NCBI GenBank assembly: GCA_002238645.1
Contig: MPMT01000003.1
Coordinates: forward strand, 1 to 64,000
DNA from: Alphaproteobacteria bacterium bin52
Lineage (GTDB): Bacteria; Pseudomonadota; Alphaproteobacteria; Thalassobaculales; Thalassobaculaceae
Reading direction: 5' to 3'
Length of the DNA: 64,000 bases
How positions within the stretch are numbered: the first letter of the stretch is position 1; every line of letters begins with the position of its first letter. Below, one piece after another: positions 37,081 to 46,066 of the stretch. The notes under the pieces are model-generated. The model was not told the origin of the DNA. It worked only from the letters and a program-made list of their open reading frames with translations, and ran no database searches. The translations under genes were made by a program, and so were the position numbers.

Positions 37081-37490
37081 GTGCTTTCGGACCGGAGCTC
37101 AATCCGTACGGATCGTTCATGATGGATCCGGCCGTTCCCGAAGGAACAACGGCGCGCTCGGGCGCCAAGCTTGCCGAAGGTGCGCCGCATGCGAGTGACG
37201 AGGCGATCGTCGACGCGCTGCGCACGGTTCACGACCCGGAAATCCCGGTCAACATCTACGACCTCGGACTGATCTACGAGACCGAGCGACTCGTTGACGG
37301 CGATGTCAAGATCCTGATGACCCTGACGGCGCCCGCCTGTCCCGTGGCCGGTGAGATGCCGTATGATGTGGCGGCAGCGGTTTCGGACGTTGACGGGGTC
37401 GGGGAAGTGGCGGTCGAGCTGACCTGGGAGCCGCCCTGGACGCCCGAGCGGATGAGTGACGAGGCGAAACTGATCCTGAACATGTACTGA
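37077..37490 (+). CDS. sufT: SUF-associated MIP18/DUF59 protein (SufT)
   Basis: A 137-residue protein. The DUF59/MIP18 domain spans about 40-135, with DPEIPVNIYDLGLIYE and the conserved TLTAPACPVAGEM where Cys is the reactive residue. Members help mature Fe-S proteins. The first 35 residues are a Gly/Pro/Ser-rich, poorly structured extension. It overlaps sufS by ATGA and precedes the A-type carrier, the standard alphaproteobacterial order. Confidence 0.93.
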   Translation: MSAFGPELNPYGSFMMDPAVPEGTTARSGAKLAEGAPHASDEAIVDALRTVHDPEIPVNIYDLGLIYETERLVDGDVKILMTLTAPACPVAGEMPYDVAAAVSDVDGVGEVAVELTWEPPWTPERMSDEAKLILNMY

Positions 37491-37527
37491 GACCCTGGCG
37501 GGTCCGAAGGCGCAGGGAGACGGAGCA

Positions 37528-37884
37528 ATGTTCCAGTTCGAGCCAGGCAAGGCGCCGGTCACGCTGACCGATGCGGCAGCCGCGCGGGTGCGCACCCTGA
37601 TCGAGAAGAGCGAGAACGAGAAGGTGCTCGGGCTTCGGGTCGGCGTGAAGTCCCGCGGCTGTTCCGGAATGAGTTACTTCGTCGAATACGCCACCGATCA
37701 GAAGAAGTTCGAGGACAAGGTCGAGGAAAAGGGAGTGACCCTGTTCATCGATCCCACCGCGGTCATGTTCATCCTCGGCTCCGAGATGGACTACCAGGAA
37801 GACAGGATGTTCTCCGGTTTCGTGTTCAACAATCCGAACGAGACCGGGCGCTGCGGTTGCGGGGAGAGCTTCTCGGTGGCCTGA
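37528..37884 (+). CDS. sufA: A-type Fe-S cluster carrier (SufA/ErpA-like)
   Basis: A 118-residue HesB/IscA-family protein with the three cluster-binding cysteines at 45 (RGCSGM), 109 and 111 (CGCGESF). It carries clusters from the SUF scaffold to target apoproteins. It is the last gene of the suf operon, 37 bp after sufT. No intrinsic terminator with a T tract was found behind it. Confidence 0.95.
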   Translation: MFQFEPGKAPVTLTDAAAARVRTLIEKSENEKVLGLRVGVKSRGCSGMSYFVEYATDQKKFEDKVEEKGVTLFIDPTAVMFILGSEMDYQEDRMFSGFVFNNPNETGRCGCGESFSVA

Positions 37885-38364
37885 CCAGGGCTGACGCGCC
37901 GGCACCGTGTCCGTGCGCAAGGGTGCTCTCGCTCACAGGATCCGTCCGGAGATCCGATCGGTGTCGGGCGATCGGGCACCGTCGTCGTGCCGATGCCGGG
38001 AGCCTGAGTTGTCCGGAACATCGACAGTTCCCGGCTCCGCCCGGGCATCCGCACTGGCCGGAAACACGTTGCCTAGCAGGCATGGCGGCGCGCGAAACCC
38101 TCGCCCAGTTCCGGCGCGCGGGGCAGACTGGCGTCTGGTGTCCCGTCATGGCACGTGCAGCCTCCCCGGGCTCCGGGAACCGGTGAAGACCGAGCGCTCC
38201 TGATACCGCGAAGTCCTGCAGGCCCATTCCTTGCTGCGGCACCGCCCTGCTGCCCACCCGAGCGGCGGGCTGATCCGCGACTGTCCGTGTTCTGAAGTGC
38301 GGCAATCGATCACGGCGGTGGGTACCCGAAACCCGTTTTCCACCCGGGTCGGGGCTCCGGGTCG
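37885..38364. other. 480-bp stretch between the suf operon and glnS, no gene seen
   Basis: Both flanking genes end here. Open frames are proline- and arginine-rich shadows. Several short GC-rich inverted repeats exist but none has the form of an intrinsic terminator, so termination may be Rho-dependent. Confidence 0.45.
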
Positions 38365-40047
38365 TCAGGACTTCGCGCGGTCCTTCGCCCAGCTGTCGCG
38401 CAGGGACACCGTCTGGTTGTAGACCGGCGCACCCGGAGCGCTGTCCGGATCGATGCTGAAGTAGCCGAGGCGCTCGAACTGCACCGGGACCGGGCCGGAC
38501 GCCCCGGCGAGGACCGGCTCGAGCTTGCAACCGCGCAGGATCTCGAGCGAGGCCCGATCGAGGTCGTCGACGAAGTCGCCTGTTGCGCCGGGAGTGGCGG
38601 TGGTGACGAGGGGACCGTAGAGCCTGACCTCCGCGTCCACTGCGTGGGCCGCCGAGACCCAGTGGATGGTCCCGCGCACCTTGCGGCCGTCCGGGGCGGT
38701 TCCGCCGCGCGATGCCGGGTCGTGCCTGCATCTGAGTTCGGTGACGTTTCCCGACGCGTCACGCACCACTTCGGTGCAGGTGATCAGGTAGCCGTAGCGC
38801 AGCCGGACCTCGCGTCCGGGCGCGAGGCGGTGAAACCGCCGAGGCGGGTCCTCCATGAAGTCGTCCCTCTCGATCCACACTTCCCTGGAGAACGGGACCT
38901 GCCGCGTACCGGCATCGGGATCGGCAGGGTGGTTGGCGGCCTCGAGCCAGTCGGTCCGCCCCTCCTCGAAGCTCTCGATCACCACCTTGAGCGGGCGGAG
39001 TACCGCCATCCGCCTTTCGGCCGAACGGTTCAGCGTATCCCTGAGCACGTGTTCGAACATGGCGATGTCGACTACGCCCTCGTTACGCGAGACCGCAAGC
39101 CGGGAGACGAACTCGCGGAGCGCTGCGGGCGGCACGCCCCGGCGGCGCAGGCCGGAAAGCGTGGCAAGCCGCGGATCGTCCCAGTCCTGGACATGTCCGT
39201 CCTCGACCAGCCGGGTCAGGCGGCGCTTCGACAGGATGGTGTGGGAGAGCGCAAGCTTCGCGAACTCGTACTGCCGCGGTCTCGACGGAACCGGAAGATG
39301 CTCGAGCAGCCAGTCATAGAGCGGACGATGGTCGGCGAATTCCAGCGTGCACAGCGAATGGCTTACGCCCTCGATCGCGTCCGACTGTCCGTGGGCGAAG
39401 TCGTAGGTCGGATAGATGCACCAGCGCCGCCCGGTTCGCGGGTGTTCGGCGTGAAGAATGCGATAGAGCACCGGGTCGCGCAGGTTGATGTTGCCGGACG
39501 CCATGTCGATGCGGGCGCGAAGGACCCGGGCACCGTCGGGAAAGTCACCGTCGCGCATGCGGCGGAACAGCGCCAGGCTTTCGTCGGCGGACCTGTTCCG
39601 CCACGGGCTGTCGCGACCCGGCTCGGTCAGCGTGCCGCGCCAGGCGCGGATGTCCTCGGCCGAGAGATCGTCGACATAGGCGTGACCGGTGTCGATCAGG
39701 TGCTGGGCCCACGCGTAGAGCTGCTCGAAGTAGTCCGACGCGTACCGCGCCTCGCCCGACCACGAAAACCCCAGCCACGCGACGTCGCGCTGGATGGCGT
39801 CGATGTAGGCCTGGTCCTCGCGAAGCGGATTGGTGTCGTCGAACCGCAGGTTGCACCGGCCCGAGAACTCGGCCGCCATCCCGAAGTTCAGGCAGATCGA
39901 CAGCGCGTGGCCGATGTGAAGGTGACCGTTCGGCTCCGGCGGAAACCGGGTGACCACCTCTTCGGTGCGACCGAGCTCGACGTCGGAGCGAATCTGCTCG
40001 CGGATCGCATGTGACGGCGTGGCGCCTGCCGGGTCCTGTGCGGTCAT
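38365..40047 (-). CDS. glnS: Glutaminyl-tRNA synthetase
   Basis: A 560-residue class I synthetase that charges tRNA-Gln with glutamine. The HIGH motif is at 44-47 in PPEPNGHLHIGHA, typical of GlnRS/GluRS. The KMSKS-like ILSKRR lies near residue 270, and the two C-terminal beta-barrel anticodon domains run from about 340. Many alphaproteobacteria instead use GluRS with GatCAB, so its presence is informative about lineage. ATG 40047 starts at the conserved part; a longer in-frame frame reaches into the divergent intergenic region and is rejected. Confidence 0.95.
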   Translation of the reverse strand: MTAQDPAGATPSHAIREQIRSDVELGRTEEVVTRFPPEPNGHLHIGHALSICLNFGMAAEFSGRCNLRFDDTNPLREDQAYIDAIQRDVAWLGFSWSGEARYASDYFEQLYAWAQHLIDTGHAYVDDLSAEDIRAWRGTLTEPGRDSPWRNRSADESLALFRRMRDGDFPDGARVLRARIDMASGNINLRDPVLYRILHAEHPRTGRRWCIYPTYDFAHGQSDAIEGVSHSLCTLEFADHRPLYDWLLEHLPVPSRPRQYEFAKLALSHTILSKRRLTRLVEDGHVQDWDDPRLATLSGLRRRGVPPAALREFVSRLAVSRNEGVVDIAMFEHVLRDTLNRSAERRMAVLRPLKVVIESFEEGRTDWLEAANHPADPDAGTRQVPFSREVWIERDDFMEDPPRRFHRLAPGREVRLRYGYLITCTEVVRDASGNVTELRCRHDPASRGGTAPDGRKVRGTIHWVSAAHAVDAEVRLYGPLVTTATPGATGDFVDDLDRASLEILRGCKLEPVLAGASGPVPVQFERLGYFSIDPDSAPGAPVYNQTVSLRDSWAKDRAKS

Positions 40048-40186
40048 TCCGGTACCGGTTCCTGCTCTCGGGGACGATCGGCGCCTGTTTGCCAGAATCC
40101 ATCGCCCAGCGAAAGTCGGGAGGTGCCTCCGGCCGGCTTTGTCTGGTATCAACACGGCCGGCACATTGATCTCAGGCGGCAAACCC

Positions 40187-41080
40187 ATGACCATTTGGCA
40201 CCCGGTGCATACCGGAGTCGTTCATCCGTGGCTGTGCGACCAGTTTGGCCACATGAATGTCCGGCACCACGCGAACATGTTCAACGAGGGCATGTTCCTC
40301 ATCTGGCACCAGTCCGGTCTCGGCCAGTCGGTGATCATGCCGCACGGTGGTCACGGGGTGGCCGGGATCACGCGCACCAACTTCCTTCGCGAATGCCCGC
40401 TCGGAACCCTGGTGCGGATCGAGGGCGCCCTGGTCGGTTCAAGCCGCAGGACCATCACGTTTGCGCAGCGGATGCTGAATGCGGACACCGGCGAGGTGCA
40501 TGCCACGCAGGATTCGCTCGAGGTGTTCTTCAACCCGGACTCGCGTTCCGCCATTTCGATTCCCGACGCGCTGCGGCCGATCATCGAGGCCCAGCTGGCT
40601 GGTCCGGATCCGGTGCCGGAACTCGAGGAGGTCCCGCGCGAGGCGCCCGGGGTGGCGCGCTGGCACACGCTTTCGAGCGGCGTGTGCTTTCCCTGGCATT
40701 GCGACCAGTGGGGCCACATGAACGTGCGCTGGTATGCTCACCTGTTTGACGATGCGATCTTCCACATCTGGTCGCGGGTCGGGACCGGATGGGGACGCAT
40801 GGAAGAGCTGGGCGTGCACACCGTGACCGGCAGCACGGTCACGCATTTCCGCAAGGAGGTGACGGCGGCCGACCTGTACCGGGTCGACGGCGGCGTGGCC
40901 CGGGTCGGAAACCGCAGTGTGACCTTCCGTCAGCGCATGTCGCACGTCGAGACCGGCGACGTGCTGGCGTTCCAGGATGTCGTCGAGGTCTTCTTCGATC
41001 CGAAGACCCGGAGTTCCGCCCCGATCCCCGGGGAGGTCCGGTCCCTGCTGGAAGCCGAACGTGCCGGCGGAACCGGTTGA
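40187..41080 (+). CDS. Tandem hotdog-fold thioesterase (two 4HBT-type domains)
   Basis: A 297-residue protein with two homologous halves. Each begins with nearly the same active-site block: PWLCDQFGHMNVR at 14-26 (Asp18) and PWHCDQWGHMNVR at 169-181 (Asp173). This matches the D-x-x-G-H-x-N pattern of YbgC/4HBT acyl-CoA thioesterases. Both halves end with a similar VFF-P strand. The two domains would form an intramolecular hotdog dimer. ATG 40187 is close to an AGGCGG. It is divergent from glnS and precedes an MFS gene. The acyl-CoA substrate is unknown. Confidence 0.87.
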   Translation: MTIWHPVHTGVVHPWLCDQFGHMNVRHHANMFNEGMFLIWHQSGLGQSVIMPHGGHGVAGITRTNFLRECPLGTLVRIEGALVGSSRRTITFAQRMLNADTGEVHATQDSLEVFFNPDSRSAISIPDALRPIIEAQLAGPDPVPELEEVPREAPGVARWHTLSSGVCFPWHCDQWGHMNVRWYAHLFDDAIFHIWSRVGTGWGRMEELGVHTVTGSTVTHFRKEVTAADLYRVDGGVARVGNRSVTFRQRMSHVETGDVLAFQDVVEVFFDPKTRSSAPIPGEVRSLLEAERAGGTG

Positions 41081-41126
41081 TGGCAGGCCTTCCCGAGGCA
41101 GGCACGGTATCTGGGCCGCCAGGCCC

Positions 41127-42404
41127 GTGATCAGGTACCGAGAGCGGATCGCGGCCGCGGTAGGCGCGCGGGTCTTCTACGGGTGGGCGATCGTTCTGGT
41201 TGCCGGCGTCGCCATCATGGCGAGCGGACCGGGGCAGTCGCACACCTTCAGCGTCTTCATTGACCCGATATCCCGCGATCTCGGCATTGGAGCGACGGCG
41301 CTGTCCGGCGCCTACGGGTTCGCGACCCTGGTCGCGGCGTTTGGTCTGCCGTTGATGGGCCGGCTGGTTGATCGGCACGGTCCGTCCAGGATGATGCTGA
41401 TCGTCGTCGTGCTGCTCGGTGCCGCCTGCATTGCCTTCGGGCTGGTGCCTGGAATGGTGTGGCTGGCGTTCGCCTTCGGTGCGCTGCGCTTCCTGGGCCA
41501 GGGATCTCTGATGCTGACCTCGGCCAACGTCGTCTCGCAGTGGTTCAGCCGAAAACGCGGCCTTGCGTTGAGCATGATGATGCTGGGTTTCTCCGCCTCC
41601 ATGGCGGTGCACCCTCCCGCAAGCCAGTGGCTGATCGAGCAGGTCGGGTGGCGCGAGGCGTGGTTCTGGCTCGGGCTGTCGACGTGGATAGTCATGATCC
41701 CGCTGATCCTGCTTCTGCTGCATGATGTGCCCGAACGCCTGGGACTGGTGCCGGATGGCGACGCGCGGGAAGCCGCGCCTGCACCTGGAGCAAGCCGGGT
41801 GTCAGCGGCATGGGGAATGACGCTCACCGAGGCGCTGCGGACCCGAACCTTCTACATCGTTGCCGCCGGCCTCTTCACCATGTCGATGCTGATCACGGCG
41901 CTGCACTTCTTCCAGGTTGCGATCTTCACCCATCACGGGTTGTCCGCGACCACGGCGGCCTGGATCTTCCCTCTCTCTGCGGTGACCGCGGTTGTGGTGC
42001 AGCCGTTCTTCGGCCGAAGTCTCGACCGGTTTGCGACGCCGCGGATATTCGGGGCATCCTTGCTGGTGCTGTGCGCATCGCTCGTGTCCATCACCCTGGT
42101 CCGCGATCCGCTGACGGCAGTGATCTACGGCGTGATCTTCGGTGTGAACAATGCTGCCAGCATCACCCTGTTCGGGTACCTGTGGCCGCGCTACTTCGGA
42201 CGCAGGTACCTCGGATCGATCCAGGGCACCGGCCAGATGATCGGGGTGGTGGGTGCGTCGCTCGGACCGCTGCCCCTCGGGATCGCGGTGGATCTGACGG
42301 GAGACTATTCCGTCATGCTGTGGTCACTGGCGGTGATCCCGCTGCTGGTGGCGGTACTCACGCAGTTCCTGAAGGAGACCGGACCGGCCGAACCAGGTCA
42401 TTGA
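41127..42404 (+). CDS. MFS transporter
   Basis: A 425-residue membrane protein with 12 predicted membrane segments and the loop 2-3 MFS signature (GRLVDRHGPSRMM) near residue 75-88. An equivalent loop FGRSLDRFATPRIFG follows in the second half. It resembles the monocarboxylate/oxalate-type branch of MFS (FYGWAIVLVAGV at the N-terminus), so a carboxylate substrate is plausible. GTG 41127 is used because the N-terminal FYGW block follows directly and the upstream sequence codes for the thioesterase in another frame; its ribosome binding site is weak. Confidence 0.88.
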   Translation: MIRYRERIAAAVGARVFYGWAIVLVAGVAIMASGPGQSHTFSVFIDPISRDLGIGATALSGAYGFATLVAAFGLPLMGRLVDRHGPSRMMLIVVVLLGAACIAFGLVPGMVWLAFAFGALRFLGQGSLMLTSANVVSQWFSRKRGLALSMMMLGFSASMAVHPPASQWLIEQVGWREAWFWLGLSTWIVMIPLILLLLHDVPERLGLVPDGDAREAAPAPGASRVSAAWGMTLTEALRTRTFYIVAAGLFTMSMLITALHFFQVAIFTHHGLSATTAAWIFPLSAVTAVVVQPFFGRSLDRFATPRIFGASLLVLCASLVSITLVRDPLTAVIYGVIFGVNNAASITLFGYLWPRYFGRRYLGSIQGTGQMIGVVGASLGPLPLGIAVDLTGDYSVMLWSLAVIPLLVAVLTQFLKETGPAEPGH

Positions 42405-42420
42405 ACCGGAGAGGGGAGGG

Positions 42421-43773
42421 ATGATGGAGACGACTGCGAGCCGTGACGCGGTCCGGGCCTGTCTCGACGCGATCGAGCGCGACGACGGCCGGATCTGTTC
42501 ACTGATCACCGTCTGCGGTGACGAGGCGATGCGCCAGGCCGAGGCCGCCGACCGGGCGGCTTCGAACGGGCGGTGGCTCGGTCTCCTGCACGGCATGCCG
42601 GTGGCAATCAAGGACAACATCGAGACCGCCGGCGTGAGGACCACCAGCGGATCGGCCTTCCACGCCGACCATGTTCCCAACGCGAATGCGCCTGTCGTCG
42701 ACCGGCTGCTCCGGGCCGGCGCCGTCATGGTCGGCAAGGCGACCCTGCACGAATTCGCGTTCGGCATCCGCTCGGACAACACCGTCTCGCCGCAGTGTCG
42801 CAATCCCTGGAATCCGAAGCGGGTTCCGGGGGGATCGAGCGGGGGCTCGGGAGCCGCGGTGGCAGCCGGATTCTGCGTCGGCGCACTCGGTTCCGATACC
42901 GGCGGATCGGTACGGCTGCCGGCGGCAATCAACGGAGTGACCGGCCTGCGCCCGACCCATGGCCGGGTTCCGAACACGGGCTCGACGCCGGTCAGTCCGA
43001 GTTTCGACACCATCGGGCCGATGGCGCGTTCGGTTGCCGACACGGCGCGGATGTTCGCTGTCATGGCGGGACATGATCCCGGGGATGCGTGGAGCGAGGC
43101 GCGATCGCTCGAGAACTTCCTGCCCAGCCTCGCGGACGGGATCGACGGCATTCGGATCGGTGTGCCGCGCAACTTCTACTTCGACGACCTGCATCCCGAT
43201 GTCGCCCGTGCCATCCATGCGGCTCTCGGTGAGCTGGAAGGCCTGGGAGCGAGGCTGGTCGAGGTTTCGGTGCCTGGCGCGGCCGAGACGCAGAAGTGGG
43301 CGACGGTCATGATCTTCGCCGATGCCTGCGCGTTCCACGCCAAGCGGCTCGAGACCAGCCCGGAGATGTTCTCGCGCGAGGTGTACAACCGGATGACGAC
43401 CGGTCTGTCAATGACGGCGGTCGACTACGCGAACGCGATGCGGGGCCGGGAGGGCTGGTTGCGTACGCTGCGCACGCTCTTCGAGGAGGTCGATGTACTG
43501 GCGTCACCGGCCATGCCCGGGTTGGTGCCGCCGATCGAGGACGATCGCTCCCTGCTCGACGCCACGCGGGATGCCACCCGCAATACCTATGCCGGCGCAC
43601 TCGGCCGGATCCCTGGGCTGTCCGTCCCCTGCGGGTTCACCGGTGACGGTCTTCCGGTCGGACTGCAGCTCGAGGCTGCATGGTGGCAGGAGCCGTTGCT
43701 GTTTCGCGTCGGACACGCGTACCAGGGACGGACCGGGTGGCACCGGATGCACCCGCCGGGTCCGGACGCCTGA
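42421..43773 (+). CDS. Amidase (amidase signature family)
   Basis: A 450-residue Ser-cisSer-Lys hydrolase. Lys64 in PVAIKDNIE, cis-Ser139 in the Gly/Ser-rich loop (GGSSGGSG) and nucleophile Ser163 in DTGGSVRLP form the triad. It hydrolyses amides; GatA is a relative but gatB and gatC are absent, so a catabolic role is more likely. It begins 16 bp after the MFS gene with GGAGAGGGAGGG just upstream, and precedes an amidohydrolase gene by 21 bp. These three are probably one operon for uptake and breakdown of an amide. Confidence 0.9.
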   Translation: MMETTASRDAVRACLDAIERDDGRICSLITVCGDEAMRQAEAADRAASNGRWLGLLHGMPVAIKDNIETAGVRTTSGSAFHADHVPNANAPVVDRLLRAGAVMVGKATLHEFAFGIRSDNTVSPQCRNPWNPKRVPGGSSGGSGAAVAAGFCVGALGSDTGGSVRLPAAINGVTGLRPTHGRVPNTGSTPVSPSFDTIGPMARSVADTARMFAVMAGHDPGDAWSEARSLENFLPSLADGIDGIRIGVPRNFYFDDLHPDVARAIHAALGELEGLGARLVEVSVPGAAETQKWATVMIFADACAFHAKRLETSPEMFSREVYNRMTTGLSMTAVDYANAMRGREGWLRTLRTLFEEVDVLASPAMPGLVPPIEDDRSLLDATRDATRNTYAGALGRIPGLSVPCGFTGDGLPVGLQLEAAWWQEPLLFRVGHAYQGRTGWHRMHPPGPDA

Positions 43774-43794
43774 GCAACAATGGAGGGACCCGCA

Positions 43795-44856
43795 ATGACA
43801 AGACCACGCCCCGACCTGCCGACGCCGTTTCCGAAGGTCGATCCCGACTGGCTGGCGCTGACGCAGGAGGAGGCGCTCGAACCCGATCTGCCGATCATCG
43901 ATCCACATCATCACCTCTGGGACTTTCCCTCCCACCAGTACCTGCTGCCGGATTTCCTCGATGACATCTCGGGTGGCCACAACGTCGTTGCGACGGTGTT
44001 CATCGAGTGTCACGTCTTCTACCGCGAGGACGGGCCGGAAGAGATGCGTCCGGTTGGTGAAGTGGAGTTCGCGAACGGCGCCGCAGCCATGGCCGCGAGC
44101 GGTACCTACAACGCGACCCGGGTTGCAGCGGGCATTGTCGGGACTGCCGACCTGTCGCGCGGCGCTTCGGTGCTCGAAGTGCTCGAGGCCCAGCGGGCCG
44201 CTGCCGGCACACGGTTTCGCGGCATCCGCCACGCCGCCTCGCTTGACCCGTCGCCCGAGATCCCGGACAGCCGGGTGGTTCCGCATCCGCACCTCTACCG
44301 CGACCACGAGGGGTTCAGGGAAGGGTTCCGGGTCCTCGGCGAACTCGGCCTGGTGTTCGACGCGTGGGTGTTCCACACCCAGCTCCGGGACGTGATCGCG
44401 CTTGCGCGACGCTTTCCCGACCAGCCGATCGTCATGGATCACGTCGGTGGTCCGCTCGGCATCGGCATCCACGCCGGCAGGCGGGCGGAAATCTTCCCCG
44501 GCTGGCAGGCGGACATGCGGGAAATGGCCAGGTGCGAGAATGTAAGCGTGAAGCTCGGCGGGATCGGCAAGCGGGTGTGCGGATTCGGATTCGAACATCT
44601 TGACAGGCCGCCCGGCTCCGGGGTCATTGCCGAGGCCTACCGACCGTATTTCGAGACCTGCATCGAGGCATTTGGCCCCGGGCGCTGCATGTTCGAAAGC
44701 AATTTCCCGGTCGACAAGATCTCGGGCTCCTACACCCTTGCGTGGAACGCGTACAAGCGCATCGCGCACGGAGCATCGCCCGACGAGAAACGGCTGCTGT
44801 TCCACGACACGGCACGCAGCTTCTATGGTCTTGACGGCCTCCGGCCCGCCGGCTGA
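43795..44856 (+). CDS. Amidohydrolase-2 family protein (COG3618-like)
   Basis: A 353-residue TIM-barrel metal-dependent hydrolase. DPHHHLWD at 37-44 gives the first two metal His, with further conserved His in RFRGIRHAA and VMDHVGGP and the Asp in FESNFPVDK. Members include lactone hydrolases and decarboxylases. The N-terminal 30 residues are variable. ATG 43795 follows GGAGGGA. It lies between the amidase and the enoyl-CoA hydratase genes on the same strand, suggesting it works on the acid released by the amidase. Confidence 0.88.
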   Translation: MTRPRPDLPTPFPKVDPDWLALTQEEALEPDLPIIDPHHHLWDFPSHQYLLPDFLDDISGGHNVVATVFIECHVFYREDGPEEMRPVGEVEFANGAAAMAASGTYNATRVAAGIVGTADLSRGASVLEVLEAQRAAAGTRFRGIRHAASLDPSPEIPDSRVVPHPHLYRDHEGFREGFRVLGELGLVFDAWVFHTQLRDVIALARRFPDQPIVMDHVGGPLGIGIHAGRRAEIFPGWQADMREMARCENVSVKLGGIGKRVCGFGFEHLDRPPGSGVIAEAYRPYFETCIEAFGPGRCMFESNFPVDKISGSYTLAWNAYKRIAHGASPDEKRLLFHDTARSFYGLDGLRPAG

Positions 44857-44910
44857 GGCGGGGGCGCCGTTCGTCCGACCGACGAGGCGCATGCGACGGA
44901 ATATGCGACG

Positions 44911-45678
44911 ATGACGATAGAACTCAGCGAGGTCGGACAGGTTGCGGTGGTCACCATCAATCGTCCGCAGGCGCTCAATGCGCTGACCTTTTCCCTGGTG
45001 GAGGACATTGGCCGGACACTGGACCGGGTCGCGGACAGTGATGTCCGCGGCCTGGTTTTCATCGGGGCGGGTACGCGCGCCTTCTGCGCGGGAGCGGATA
45101 TCTCCGAACTGCCGGGGCGTTCGCTGATGACCCACAGGGCGGACATGGAGCGCGGGCAACGGGTGTTCGATCGCCTGGCCGGCTTCCCGCTGCCGTCCCT
45201 CGCGGTGATCAACGGACTGGCACTCGGCGGCGGGCTCGAACTTGCCATGGCCTGCGACTTCCGTCTCGCGGTGCCGAACGCCAGGATGGGCCTGCCGGAG
45301 ATCGGGCTCGGTGTGATCCCGGGCTACGGCGGAACCCAGCGGCTGCCGCGCCTCGTCGGCGAGGGCAGGGCGCTCGAACTGGTCCTTACCGGACGCAGCA
45401 TCGATGCCGGGGAGGCGGAACGGATCGGGCTCGTGAATGCAGTGATTTCCGGCGATCCGCTGGACGCGGCACTTGACTGGTTCTCGGCCATCACCAGGCA
45501 CGGTCTTGCCGCCGTGGCGCTGGGCCGGGCGGCGGTGCGCCGGGCCCTCGACGTGCAGATCCAGGAAGGTCTCAGGATCGAGGCCGATCTCAATACCCTT
45601 GCCTTCCAGACCGAGGACGCTGCGGAGGGCCTGCGGGCTTTCCTTGAAAAGCGGCCGGCGGTGTTCAGGGATCGGTGA
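44911..45678 (+). CDS. Enoyl-CoA hydratase/isomerase family protein
   Basis: A 255-residue crotonase. The oxyanion-hole segment AFCAGADISEL is at 58-67. Both catalytic glutamates of true hydratases are present, Glu110 in GGGLELAMACD and Glu130 in RMGLPEIGLG, followed by GYGGTQRL. It would hydrate a trans-2-enoyl-CoA. It ends overlapping the convergent DUF6285 gene by 14 bp, next to a kinase/dehydrogenase module that also handles acyl-CoA. Confidence 0.9.
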   Translation: MTIELSEVGQVAVVTINRPQALNALTFSLVEDIGRTLDRVADSDVRGLVFIGAGTRAFCAGADISELPGRSLMTHRADMERGQRVFDRLAGFPLPSLAVINGLALGGGLELAMACDFRLAVPNARMGLPEIGLGVIPGYGGTQRLPRLVGEGRALELVLTGRSIDAGEAERIGLVNAVISGDPLDAALDWFSAITRHGLAAVALGRAAVRRALDVQIQEGLRIEADLNTLAFQTEDAAEGLRAFLEKRPAVFRDR

Positions 45679-46066
45679 GGTCGGACCCGGGCCGCGAGAA
45701 GATCCCGGTTTCGACAAAGTCCGGGTTGGTGACTGCGAGGCGCTCATGCAGCTGGTCGAGCAGCAGGGAGCGAACCGCCTCATCATCGTCGAACCGGCCG
45801 GCACGGATGTCATGGGCGAGGCACCGCTCCAGGTCTGCCCGCCCGGCCGCGCCTGCGCCGTAGAGCGCGGCCAGGCGCTCACGAAGAACCTCCCCGCGGC
45901 CGGACTGCGCTGCTGACGCGTCCAGATCACGCAGCGCGCCCGCAAGTGCCGCGATCACCAGGACGCACGTATCACGGCGGCGACCTTCAAGTCCGGGCAG
46001 CACGTCGTCGCGCAGTGCGAGGAGGGCTGCCTCGAGAAGGGTACGGCCGTCGGGATGATCAGCCAC
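45665..46066 (-). CDS. DUF6285 protein (LvaB-like companion of the phosphotransferase)
   Basis: A 133-residue, mostly helical protein (HPDGRTLLEAALLALRDDVLP, then the middle helices and FDDDEAVRSLLLDQLHERLAVTNPDF). From memory this is the DUF6285 family, which includes or resembles LvaB, the small subunit required with the LvaA kinase in levulinate degradation of Pseudomonas putida. Its ATG overlaps the kinase stop by 8 nt, so they are co-translated. No catalytic motif is visible. Confidence 0.78.
   Translation of the reverse strand: MADHPDGRTLLEAALLALRDDVLPGLEGRRRDTCVLVIAALAGALRDLDASAAQSGRGEVLRERLAALYGAGAAGRADLERCLAHDIRAGRFDDDEAVRSLLLDQLHERLAVTNPDFVETGIFSRPGSDLTDP

Noticed and set aside
38644-40014. 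A 456-codon open frame on the plus strand
   Set aside because: It is antisense to glnS, which has intact HIGH and KMSKS-like motifs.
41080-41130. An ATG overlapping the thioesterase stop (TGATG) as a start for the MFS gene
   Set aside because: It is in a different frame from the transporter and reaches a stop after 16 codons.
43504-45945. An 813-codon open frame on the minus strand
   Set aside because: It covers the amidase, amidohydrolase and enoyl-CoA hydratase genes in antisense and has no recognisable motif.
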